Source of the DNA: Camillea tinctor
Lineage: Eukaryota > Ascomycota > Sordariomycetes > Xylariales > Xylariaceae
DNA: 64,000 nucleotides
Reading direction: 5' to 3'
Assembly (NCBI GenBank): GCA_022578605.1
Contig: MU394052.1
Location: 124,001 to 188,000 of the forward strand
Part shown: in pieces, positions 21,864-31,519 of the stretch
Numbering within the stretch: position 1 is the first letter of the stretch
Layout of the letters: each line of letters starts with the position of its first letter
Translations under genes and position numbers: made by a program
The notes under the pieces: model-generated
What the model was told of the DNA's origin: nothing
Databases searched by the model: none
What the model saw: the letters and a program-made list of their open reading frames with translations, nothing else

Positions 21864-23690
21864 TTAGTAGTAAGTTGCCACGTCCTTTGCTCTACCATGG
21901 CCACCACCTCGCGTAAGAAGCTTGTGTAGATAATCCAACATGAAACGTTTGTTAGCCTCATCCAGGTCCCATCTAGATTCCAGGCATCCGTAGACATTCA
22001 GCATTTCCTCCCGTGAAGAATATCTCGAAAACGCTTTTAGAACAGCCATCGCCAACCACGTGCTAACGTGCAACCCTTCAGCGCCCACGTCTAGCATCTC
22101 TAAGAACGCTCGCCAGACGTTATTCAACCTCTTCGCGCTCCAATCCGATGCCGGCCCCCCGTGTATAGCGAATCCTTTAAAAAGCGCAAGAAAGATAGCG
22201 CCATGAACCGGAACTTTGTACAACTGCATATCGTCGAGGAATTCGGCGATTTTGGTGAGGTCTCCAAGTTTTACGCCAAAATGATTGATCAAGATGCGAT
22301 AGGTGTGAAGATCTGGGTAAAGTATCGCTGTCTTTTGAAAATTGTCCCGCAAATCAGGATGCTCCTTTGCCATCTTAGCAAACATTATAAGAATCCTCGT
22401 GATGTATCTCTGGAGGTTGGAGTCCCTACTAGGTATAGACTTGATGTTTTCGTTCGACGTCTTCATCCTCCCGTAAACATACAAGGCCGCGTCTTCTTGT
22501 CCCGCACGAAGGAAGCCAGCAATGACACAGTTCAAGGCAACTGAATCGATGATCTCCCCCGCTTCGATCATCTCTGTGTAAGCGGCTCTAATGCCATCGG
22601 CATCTTGCCTGAGGCCGAAGAAATGGATAAGACTGACGTAGTGGTATCGGTTAAACGGCAAACCACGTCTATCCATTTCCCCGTAGATCATCTCAGCCAG
22701 TTCAAATTTACCGGCTTTGGATGCTGCGTCGAAGAGGATATTAAAGGTCACTTCGTTTGCCTGGACACCGGCATCATGCTCCATCTCACGCCACAGGCGA
22801 AGCGCTGCCTCCACCTCAACCTCAGTGGTGGTAGCGACATATCGAGTAGTGAACGACAGGCCCTTATTCCACTCGGCCCGTGTCAATGAAAAGCCAATCC
22901 TCTTGACATCAGCTACCACAGCAAAGTATCGCAGCATAGATTTAGCATTGCGGTCGGCCTTTCCTAGTGCTGCGAGAAGTGCATGTCTTAAAACTGCAGT
23001 CATATATGAAAGCCTCGGTTCTGGGAGTTGTTGATAGAAGGTCCACACTTTTTCAAGATCCATGCGTGCAGGGTTCCGGAGCGCATCATAAATTGCTTCT
23101 CGTAGTCTATTTATTCTCTCATCACCGGGTCGAGCCCCTCCAGCATTCTCCTCGATAGATTGCAGACGAATATCTTGTGGCCTATCAGAGATGGTTAGGT
23201 CGGGGCCAGCCGAAGGAGCATATTTCCGCATATACGGGTCTCTTAACGGTGCGAGGTACTCATCCACCGGCGTGCCATCATGCTGGCCCACAAGGTCGAT
23301 GACTTCATGTTTCGATTGGACAATTTTATGTTGCTGGTTTAGAGTGGGCTCTGCTGAATCCTCCGAGTTGATCAGCGACACAATGTTTTGGTCCTGGAGC
23401 CAGTTGCTCGGGAAGTACGAGGTGAAAAAGTCAGGGTCGAGCTTTTTGCTAGAAGCCGGCATCACCGTGCTGAAGAGTCTAGACGGCGCGAAGGGGAGGG
23501 ACACTCTGGGGGACCATGCCGGGCGGCCAGAGATATATAGAGAAGGGATGTTTTTCGATATGCTGCAGCTGCAGCCATTGTGTAGTCTCGAAGCTTGGGA
23601 GGTGCTTATGGAGCGCAGTTTGGGTGAAAGTTGACTGAGCAATATGGCGCCGTGTATCGACCTGTCAGTTCTAGAGATAGAGATTTTCAT
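21864..23690 (-). CDS. Mitochondrial pentatricopeptide repeat (PPR) protein
   Basis: Intronless frame of 608 residues. The first 80 or so residues are rich in Arg/Ser with few acidic residues (RSIHGAILLSQ, RSISTSQASRL), as expected for a mitochondrial presequence. The central part carries helical PPR-type repeats, the clearest being EVTFNILFDAASKAGKF and the YHYVSLIHFFGLR segment (about residues 310-370), followed by VALNCVIAGFLRAGQEDAA. Such fungal proteins bind specific mitochondrial transcripts to stabilise them or drive their translation. The RNA target cannot be told, and the resemblance to Cya5-like COX1 factors is only general. It lies between cox8 and the mitoribosomal gene rsm25. Confidence 0.87.
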   Translation of the reverse strand: MKISISRTDRSIHGAILLSQLSPKLRSISTSQASRLHNGCSCSISKNIPSLYISGRPAWSPRVSLPFAPSRLFSTVMPASSKKLDPDFFTSYFPSNWLQDQNIVSLINSEDSAEPTLNQQHKIVQSKHEVIDLVGQHDGTPVDEYLAPLRDPYMRKYAPSAGPDLTISDRPQDIRLQSIEENAGGARPGDERINRLREAIYDALRNPARMDLEKVWTFYQQLPEPRLSYMTAVLRHALLAALGKADRNAKSMLRYFAVVADVKRIGFSLTRAEWNKGLSFTTRYVATTTEVEVEAALRLWREMEHDAGVQANEVTFNILFDAASKAGKFELAEMIYGEMDRRGLPFNRYHYVSLIHFFGLRQDADGIRAAYTEMIEAGEIIDSVALNCVIAGFLRAGQEDAALYVYGRMKTSNENIKSIPSRDSNLQRYITRILIMFAKMAKEHPDLRDNFQKTAILYPDLHTYRILINHFGVKLGDLTKIAEFLDDMQLYKVPVHGAIFLALFKGFAIHGGPASDWSAKRLNNVWRAFLEMLDVGAEGLHVSTWLAMAVLKAFSRYSSREEMLNVYGCLESRWDLDEANKRFMLDYLHKLLTRGGGHGRAKDVATYY

Positions 23691-24428
23691 GAGCCTCCCC
23701 TCATGGTTCCGTCATCACTTTGTTCCCTATGTGTGTGACAGCAGTCAAATTGACCTGAGCATAGGGATTCATTCGCAAAGTTGCACTTTGCCTGGGAATT
23801 TGACCGGATAGCTTGAACAGTTCTACGATCGGAGATTAGACTTAGAGGGGGAGAAAAAAAGCTGTGATCGAAGGTATAGTGGGAAATCCCTGTTCAGTGA
23901 CAGCACGTTCCACAACTTACCTATTTCAGTAGTGTACTGAGGTACTTACTAGCTGAGGGACTAATGGTACAGTGTCAGCCCCATAAATTAGCTAGAAATT
24001 TAGGTTTCAATTGGACTTTAACAAGATGCTACACACAGAACGGCGGGGCAGGAGCATCTTTATTGCAACGGCTGGAATAATCAATTAACCCAGCACAATT
24101 TCTTCAATCAATTGAACTTTACTACATAGAGATAACTTGAACCTTTCACTAACTTTAGGTAGTACATAAGTACCTAAGCTACCATAACCCCCCCTCTACC
24201 TGTATTAAGTAAGTATTAAGTGGGCGCCATCAATTGGTGGTTCTGTGGGAGCTCAAGACATTTGTAACAAGAAAAAAACCAAAAGTCATTTCTGCGCCTG
24301 CGCATCTTCCATTATATATATTATCTCTACCCCCCTCCCCCCTCTCTAATTGACGCCGCAATTGACTCCATCTACTCCTCCCCTCTAGCAGCCGAACGCG
24401 ATCCCGGTGATCGCAAGTTTCCATACCC
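23691..24428. other. Divergent promoter region between the PPR gene and rsm25
   Basis: No supportable gene. Contains short TACCTA-like motifs near 24160-24190 and a C-rich stretch near 24330-24350 that is probably the rsm25 leader. Confidence 0.5.
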
Positions 24429-25277
24429 ATGGGTGGCCAGCGGCAGAAATTGCCCGGCAGGGTCCTCCAGACCACTACCAAGTTACTGAATCACCGAGTC
24501 TTCCCCTTCGTCCGAGTCCAGAAACCAGTATGGTACGATGTCGTTGATACGATACGGCCGTCCGAAATGCTCACACGCACATACCCGACACAACACATGA
24601 AGCCCAACCCCAAGGCAAGGAAGCCGAGCAGGCTATACCAGCCCCAGCACATAGTGTACGAGGAAGACGAATTGCGGAGGACCTTCTACAAAGATCACCC
24701 GTGGGAGCTGGCCAGGCCGCGCATGATTATCGAGATGGACGGGAAAGATGCGCTGAGATACAACTGGTCTAGAGGACTGCGGCAACCTGGCATGCCGTTG
24801 TGTGGCGAGTGGTAAGGATCCCTGGAGATGAATCATGGGAAGCCATACAGAGCTAACACCCTGCGCAGTGTTGTCCAGCGTCAGATGTGGATGATGCACA
24901 ACGTCCCCGGCATGTCGAAGGACCAGGCCTACGACATAGTCAGGCGAGAATTCTACGCTCTGCGACACGAAGAAGAAGTCCAACAGCGTATAGCCAAGGA
25001 AGAGGCTATGATGGTGGGCGCGTACTTCGGCAAGTCGTTCTTGCAGATCGGCATGGAGCTGGAGGACCAGGCGTTCGAGAACTGGAAGAGGTGGGCCAGC
25101 AAGCAGATAGACGCTGTTCGTGCCGAGCAGAACGCAGCATACACTAGCTTCGGCGACGAAGACGCCGAAGATGAGGAGGCCACTGCCGAGAGTATCGATG
25201 TGGACCAGATCATGGCCGACTCTGCCAACGAAGCTGCCCAGCCCGCCGCCGCGAGACCCGCCCCGAGAACTTGGTAG
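24429..25277 (+). CDS. rsm25: Mitochondrial small ribosomal subunit protein mS23 (Rsm25)
   Basis: Two exons, 24429-24811 and 24869-25277, joined in phase 2 across a 57-bp intron, give 263 residues. The conserved fungal Rsm25 core is visible: [17 protein letters not shown] at the start, [15 protein letters not shown], the [21 protein letters not shown] block, and after the junction [20 protein letters not shown] and [13 protein letters not shown]. The C-terminus is an acidic, low-complexity Ala/Glu/Pro tail. It is a structural component of the mitochondrial 28S/37S ribosomal subunit. No separate cleaved presequence is obvious, which is common for mitoribosomal proteins. Confidence 0.93.
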
Positions 25278-25492
25278 TAAGGCACGTAAGGCTAAGTAAG
25301 GCTCGTGAGGAGCTGCTGTTATCGATATATTGAGGTCGTTGTAGCACTACTGTACAACAATCCATCCCACTCGCGGGCATACCCAAGACATTATGATTAT
25401 TAAGGCGGCCTGTACGGCGCATGATGAATGAGAAAGAAAAAAAGGGGGTATCTCAAAATTGGTGCTCTGCACATTAAGAAATAAAGGGTCAA

Positions 25493-25833
25493 TTATGCTT
25501 CTGGGGGTGCTTCTAGCGCCTCGTCGAGTTGCTGTATTCGATGTGCATAGGCTATACGCTACAGAGAAGGGATCGCATTAGCGGGACAAGCGTCATTGGC
25601 AGAGAGCTCATCTTATATCATGTCACGCCATATCACCGGCATAAAAGACTTACAACTCGGTCCAGCTTCTCTCGGTCTGGTTCATTATTCACTCTCGTGA
25701 TGACTTGGTCGAGAAGCTCGCATGCTTCTATATAGTACTTGCGCGCCCCGCTGTAATACTGCGAGTTGTCGAGCTGGACTGCTGTGCTCGCCTTGGCCAG
25801 GGCCGTAGATATGATTGCCTTTTGTGAGGGCAT
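25493..25833 (-). CDS. Small MIT-domain protein
   Basis: Two exons on the minus strand, 25654-25833 and 25493-25558, separated by a 95-bp intron (GTAAGT...TGTAG) joined in phase 0, give 81 residues. Nearly the whole protein is one three-helix microtubule-interacting-and-transport (MIT) domain: ALAKASTAVQLDNSQYYSGA, then YYIEACELLDQVI, and after the splice IAYAHRIQQLDEALEAPPEA. MIT domains bind ESCRT-III tails in proteins such as Vps4 and spastin, but here no ATPase or other domain follows. The start at 25833 is chosen because the in-frame upstream stretch looks like untranslated sequence. It could be a stand-alone ESCRT adaptor. Confidence 0.82.
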
Positions 25834-26997
25834 CGTCTCTTGTGTTTTTTTTGTTCTTGTAAAATGAGTGTGGTGTTGGTTATTTTCCGAGTTGGTAGGG
25901 AGGTAGGTAAAGTGGGCAAGATTCCTAGAAATGAGTGTAGATGATGTATAGCAACATTGATCACATGGTGACGACGATGTCTGTTGCATTTATTCAAGTG
26001 TGCTATGATGGGACGAAGCGGGCCGGGTGGTAGGGATTAGCAGATCGCTAGCTATATTCTGCTTTTTGCGGCGGCTCCAGCGTGTCGGTGCATGATACTC
26101 TTCTGGTTTCCTTGCGCGTATGATACGATATGGCCCCCTTGACGGAGAGCTACTAATGAAGGAGCTGTCAAACTGTTACAAAATCGTTAGCCCCAATTGT
26201 CCGTGCAACAGTTACCGTTACTATTTTCGTTTCAACCTCTGCCCTGCGCATTCAGATGCAAAGACAAGGCTGTATCCGCGCATCATTGGACGATCTACAA
26301 CCCCGTGGGAGATCTTGGCAGCACCTATCGTCCTCATCTGAGTTTGCGGCCGTGCTCCGCTCGGCACAATTGGCCGGGCCTGGAAGTATCATATCAGCCG
26401 GAGTAATATCCCAAAGTCCTTCTTTATTTTAACAATGTGATGAAGACCACTTATCTCCTTGAGTCTCATGATATTGCCCCTACCAAACGGGAGAGTTACA
26501 ACGCGCCATAGTTGAGGTAAACGGAGGCGCATATGGAACAAGACTTATGGTTTGCCCATAGATACCCGTTGCCCTGTCTCCAGTTACCATGTTACCTCCT
26601 GCAAGTTTGACAGAAGCACAGGTAACTAGATATGTAACCTACTACATGGACAAACCTGCCTATATGCTGTGGCTATAATGAAGATCTGTGGCTAGTAACT
26701 ATACGTAGGTAGGCTATATGCATCCATACCTGAATTACCTACCCCTACCTCAGGTAGGGATTCTCATCCCCCTTCTCTAGCAACGTGGGTAGGAATCCCT
26801 CATCCAAGGTACAACCGCTTATGGCGTGACCTGATGCTAGAATAGAACAAGTCTTGACGCAACGTTCACGAACTCCTCCGTTTGACTTGCCCCTCTGCCC
26901 CTCTCCCTTCTACCTGAACGACATCTTCAAACTCATCCGTATCCGTGAATTCAGCAAGATACCAGCAGGAAGGGTACACTACCCCAAAACAGCAATC
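25834..26997. other. Divergent promoter region between the MIT gene and the Nudix gene
   Basis: No supportable gene. Contains a cluster of GTAGGTAGG/TACCTACC motifs at about 26705-26765. An in-frame ATG at 26854 could extend the Nudix protein but looks like leader sequence. Confidence 0.45.
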
Positions 26998-28041
26998 ATG
27001 GCGGATGACTCTGATAACAAGTCACTCCTCCCAATAGTAGAGACCTTCGACAAGTAAGTCTAGCAATTACCTTGTTCCTACCCCCCTCCCCCCATCCCAC
27101 CAATCCCCTTCTAACCCCCTCCCAGCTTCCCCTACGACGCCGCCTCCGAAGCAGAGTACTACAAGCTCTACCTCCCCGGCTCCTCCGAACCGCACGGGTA
27201 CCTCCACCCCGCCACCGTCGCCAAAATGCCGTGGGACTCGCACTTCCAGATCATCCACGACCCGCCCCGGCGCGTCTGCATCCTAGCCCCCTCCTCGGGC
27301 CCCTCCCCCAGCGCCACCGTCAACCGCGCGCTCGCCTCGGTGGTAGACACCTGCGTGTCGCAGCGGCTCTTCCACGTGCTCGACGGGCAGCACAGCGAGC
27401 CCTTCGCCATCCCGGGGGCGCCCTACGCCGTGGCCGTGGAGCGGTTCGCGGCGGCGCTCTTCGGGATCACGTCGCGGGGCGCGAGCCTCACCGCGTACAC
27501 CACCGCCTCCCCGGGGGGCGCGGTGCAGGATCTCTGGATCGCGACGCGCGCCGCGCGCCTGTACAGCTTCCCGTCGGCGCTGGACACCACGGTGGCGGGG
27601 GGCGTGAAGGCGGGCGCCACCGCGCGGGACACGCTGCTCGCGGAGGCGGCGGAGGAGGCCTCGCTGCCGGCGGGCCTGGTGCGCGCGCGGGCGGTGTCGG
27701 CGGGGGTGCTGACCTACGTGAGCGCTACGGGCGGGGCGGCCGGGTGGCCCGGGGAGAAGGGGCTGGCGGTGCCGGACGTGGTGTACGTGTATGACTGCGA
27801 GCTGGCGGGGGACGTGGTGCCGGTGCCGGGCGATGGGGAGGTGGAGGGGTTCGCGAAGATGGGCGTGCGGGAGGTGCGCGAGAGGCTGCTGCGCGGGGAG
27901 TTCAAGCCCGACGCCGCGGCGGTGCTGATTGATTTCCTGATGCGCCATGGGGTGGTGACTGCGGAGAATGAGGAGAACTTCGTGGAGATCAGTATGCGGT
28001 TGCATCGGCGGCTGCCGTTTAGGATCGCGCCGCCTGCTTAG
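26998..28041 (+). CDS. DUF4743 Nudix hydrolase (thiamine pyrophosphokinase-related family)
   Basis: Two exons, 26998-27053 and 27126-28041, joined in phase 2, give 323 residues. The N-terminal half (VETFDNFPYD, HGYLHPATVAKMPW) matches the DUF4743 region found before the Nudix fold in fungal Tnr3/YJR142W-like proteins. The Nudix segment is GGVKAGATARDTLLAEAAEEASLP, about residues 203-226 (written here only to its key residues: GG, then AEAAEEA). The first glutamate and the arginine of the Nudix box GX5EX7REUXEE are replaced by Ala, while the metal-binding EE pair is kept. Relatives hydrolyse oxidised thiamine diphosphate derivatives. The substrate here is inferred only. It is GC-rich with a C-to-G wobble shift along the gene. 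Confidence 0.85.
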
Positions 28042-28712
28042 GTAAGGCGGATAGGATAGGGGGAGTTGACGGGCTAGATAGGGGGGAGGAAGGAGGGAGG
28101 AAGGGGGGCGCTTTTAGATCTGGTGATATAGGGAATCACTGTCATGGAGTCTACAGATAGATGTTTTGCAATATGGTCAAATACTAAGCTTCTAGTAAAT
28201 AACATCATGGTCTTCTAATACTTGAGTACTTATTGGATCAGTAGATTCAGTGTTATGGCTAAGCGCCCATCCTTATGGGCTCCCATTGAATTCATATGTA
28301 TATAACCCATATCAAAGGTTTAATGTGATCAATTTCATATGCAAAGGCGAGAGGGGAAATCATCATCACCAGCTTGATCCTAGGTCGAAACATATCAAAG
28401 GATACTACCCTCTTCGCTTGTTTAGCCAGTGGGTAATAGGGTTATCAGCAATATGTTAGCGATCACCTAGGCAATCATTTAAATGACTGCTTCACTGTTT
28501 TCATTGTTCGTCTCTGAATAGAAGCATGATTTTTAAGGCAGCGAATTTTTTTTTTGGTATTTTCTGTTTTCTACATCCATATTCATTACACCCTTCGTCC
28601 CTTGACGGTTTTCCTTCCAAAAAATGCCCTCCCCTTTTCTCCTCCTACCCTTCCTCTCCTCCTCATCCCTCACCCATGTTGGTGTAGGGTGATTCTAGCC
28701 ACATGGGCTCCT
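28042..28712. other. Convergent spacer between the Nudix gene and alg14
   Basis: Purine-rich (GGGGGGAGGAAGG) just after the Nudix stop, then AT-rich. No gene is seen. Confidence 0.5.
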
Positions 28713-29789
28713 TTAGTTCTCCGGCTCGACTGGGATGTCGAGGCGGACCGGCATAGCCGGCAGGTTCTCTGCGAAGATCCCCTGCTGCTGCGCCAATTGG
28801 CGAGACTGGACAATGAAGAGGTCAGCAAGTTTGCAACGACGGATCAGCTTGCCGGTAAGGCTCAGCGACTTGACACGCGCCCAGCTCTCGACATAAATCG
28901 TTCTCATGTGGCTTCGGGGAACAACGAGGAGAATCTTCAATACACGCGCCGCTAGGAGGATCAGGAAACCGGTACCAGGTCCGTTGGTGACAATCACGCC
29001 CGGGAATCGAAATTTGGGGGCACACGGGGGGATAGGAGGGGCGACGAGGATGGAGAAGATGCCGAGGAAGCTTGTGATGGCGGTGAAAGGGGTGGTAAGC
29101 CAGCTCTGGTGAACGGCACGCGCCCGATCAAACCACACGATGTCAAACGTGCCACTTCGAAAGTTATTTTTAGAGAATCGACGTAGAAGCCGGCGCTCAA
29201 AAGTCATAACCTTGTGGTAGCTGTTTTCATCTCCTCGGCCGATCACCCATCGCCTATGACATGATTTCTCGGGACGGATACTTCGTTCAATCATCTGGAT
29301 CATCTCCGCCGTATGGCCCCCAGATCCACAAACTATCGCAACATAATGCCCTGTCACCCCTGAACGTACCAATTCGTCGTTGATTTGGTGGCGAACCCAA
29401 AACCAGCTTGCGATGGCAAGCATAATCCACACGCCGGGAAGAATGCGTACCACTTGCATTCCTCGGGCCTCTGCAATGGCGAGAATGGCGATAGTGACAA
29501 GTAGAGCGAGAGAAAGGGTCAGAAGGAAAGAAGTTGTGCCTTCGGGTATTCCTCCAAGGATATTGGGGATATAACGGTCCCGGTTGACATCCATGGCTTC
29601 TAGACAGGATTGGTGGTCTTGGTTGATATCTTTAAGATCTTTCTGTTCTTCTAGAAGGTTTTGTATAGAATTGTTGGAAGTTTGTTGTGGTATGTCTGAG
29701 GGTATGTGTGAAGGAGGATGCGAGGTTGTAGGTGGGAGAGATTGGGGGGTCCCAAAGGATTCCTCCGCAGGTCCTGTTGTTCGTGACAT
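28713..29789 (-). CDS. alg14: UDP-N-acetylglucosamine transferase subunit ALG14
   Basis: Intronless frame of 358 residues. After a Ser/Pro-rich N-terminus there are two hydrophobic segments (about residues 86-106 and 118-131), then the conserved ALG14 domain: VAIVCGSGGHTAEM (about 155), WVIGRGDENSYHKV, RAVHQSW, VIVTNGPGTG, and the C-terminal YVESWARVKSLSLTGKL and FIVQSRQL. ALG14 anchors the catalytic partner ALG13 at the ER membrane. Together they add the second GlcNAc to dolichol-linked oligosaccharide for N-glycosylation. At 358 residues it is longer than the yeast protein (237). An alternative start at Met66 (29594) would give 293 residues and a more usual length. Confidence 0.92.
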   Translation of the reverse strand: MSRTTGPAEESFGTPQSLPPTTSHPPSHIPSDIPQQTSNNSIQNLLEEQKDLKDINQDHQSCLEAMDVNRDRYIPNILGGIPEGTTSFLLTLSLALLVTIAILAIAEARGMQVVRILPGVWIMLAIASWFWVRHQINDELVRSGVTGHYVAIVCGSGGHTAEMIQMIERSIRPEKSCHRRWVIGRGDENSYHKVMTFERRLLRRFSKNNFRSGTFDIVWFDRARAVHQSWLTTPFTAITSFLGIFSILVAPPIPPCAPKFRFPGVIVTNGPGTGFLILLAARVLKILLVVPRSHMRTIYVESWARVKSLSLTGKLIRRCKLADLFIVQSRQLAQQQGIFAENLPAMPVRLDIPVEPEN

Positions 29790-31519
29790 TCTCCTATTGG
29801 CGGCTAAGTACCGAAGTATACAGTATTCGAGAAGAAATTATGAACCGTCAGCTATTGTCAACTATCGCCAACCCTAACAAGTTCCCGATTGTCCAGGCCT
29901 CTGTCGGCGATGATGGTGGTTAGGAAGGATATAGAGACTGCAGTCAACTGTAGTGGGGATAAAGAAAGGTTAGAGACTCATGACACCATTTCTGATAATA
30001 AATATCGAATCTTATGGGTGCCGATATGAATTCTTCCACCTAGTACAAGTACTTGACTTAGGACATTGATTATGGGAATGAAAAGAGACTCTTTAGATAT
30101 GTGTCATGCATTGGATCTCTGGAAATGCCGGCGTGATGATGTGTCACCTGGGATACTGATAGACAACTTATCAGGAGAACTAGCTAACCGGATAGCTTAG
30201 GGTATCTAGTTTCATAAGTCACGCAGGCAGTGTCTTTAGATCCCACGGGCAAGCAGTGATATATGCTTTCCTGTATTCCCCCAGGGGGCTTGACTAGACA
30301 GAAGCCTCTGTGTACTTACTCCTAATATGGCTTGTTAGCATGGCTACCGTGCTACTTGTGAGATGGCTTACCCTGATGACAGTATGTCCTATTATTATGT
30401 TTTTTTGCACATTCAGTAAGGTGAGCAGGTACTGATGATGTGAAATAAATCACAACCACTCTCTGCTGAATGTGACAAAGAAGCTGGGGTATGGTAGTGT
30501 TGAGGGTGAAGTAGGGTTGGGGGGAGAGAGACCTTCATAGAGAGGCGATGTATTTGTGAGATGATGTATGTGTGACTCTTAGATGGAAGGAGAAGAAGGT
30601 ATGTTATGGCCATACGCAGCAGAAGAATACAAACATGTAAAAAGATACATGTACTATGTACCTGAGAAGTAACTTGAATGGTTTAAAGGAGGAGAAGAGG
30701 CGTGTACATGGTAAAGGTACCGTTGCAAGCTTGGAGAATCGAATACAATGGGATGGAAGCGTTGCTAGGTAACCTGAGGAAGTCAATTGTCCTTTATTCC
30801 AAGGTACCAAAGCTCATGGCCTCAGTTGATGTACCTTGCAGGTGTGTATACCTTGGTTAGGGAGCCAAGGTCAGCTATATCTTAGTAGAATACTGTGGTT
30901 TAGGAGAAATATTAGACCAACCTCACTCGGAAGACTTATATATAGTCTAGTTATATTCTCTGCTAGAGGTGATCTTAAAACTCCAGCTTAGCCCTTAGTA
31001 AATAAGTAGCTTGAGGACCCCATGTATATATTCCGGTTAGGCCAAGTACTTATGTACATATGTAGGTACGTAGGTAGTGTCTAGTTGAGATGAAGTTACT
31101 ACTCTTGTATACGTATCCAGGTAGTACATGTATGTATGTCTCAGGATGTACATAGGCGGGTACCTGATTTAGGATACGTACCTTAGACCCATCCCATCTT
31201 ATGCATGGAAGGTGGATCATCTCATAAATAAGTGGGAATGTAAGGCTACTTATCGATTATGCAGGCTGGCTTATCGCTGTGGAAACTGCGCGTGGTAATC
31301 TAGATAAACCCCCCCTGTTGCTATTAAACCCCCGGAGAAATTTCCTTATCACCCGGTAGAACTCGCGTCTTGGACCTGCGCCCGAAAGTTCATCAACATT
31401 TTTGAACAGCTTCGAGTATTATCCGAGTAAAACAACCCCCAACCCATCTGCACACCAATACCCAACTCCACGCTTGTCTTTGCAACCACCCTTTTATTGC
31501 AGAATCGGCTTCGAGAATT
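29790..31519. other. Divergent intergenic region between alg14 and ima1
   Basis: 1.7 kb with no frame I can support as coding. Dense in TACCTA/TAGGTA and GTACATGTATGTATG motifs, mainly at 30640-30800 and 31040-31170. Presumed promoters of both genes. Confidence 0.5.

Noticed and set aside
26854..26997. Upstream in-frame ATG extending the Nudix protein by 48 residues
   Set aside because: The extension lacks family similarity, and the start at 26998 gives the usual protein beginning.
30413..30810. Short minus-strand frames between alg14 and ima1
   Set aside because: AT-rich promoter sequence with no conserved motif.
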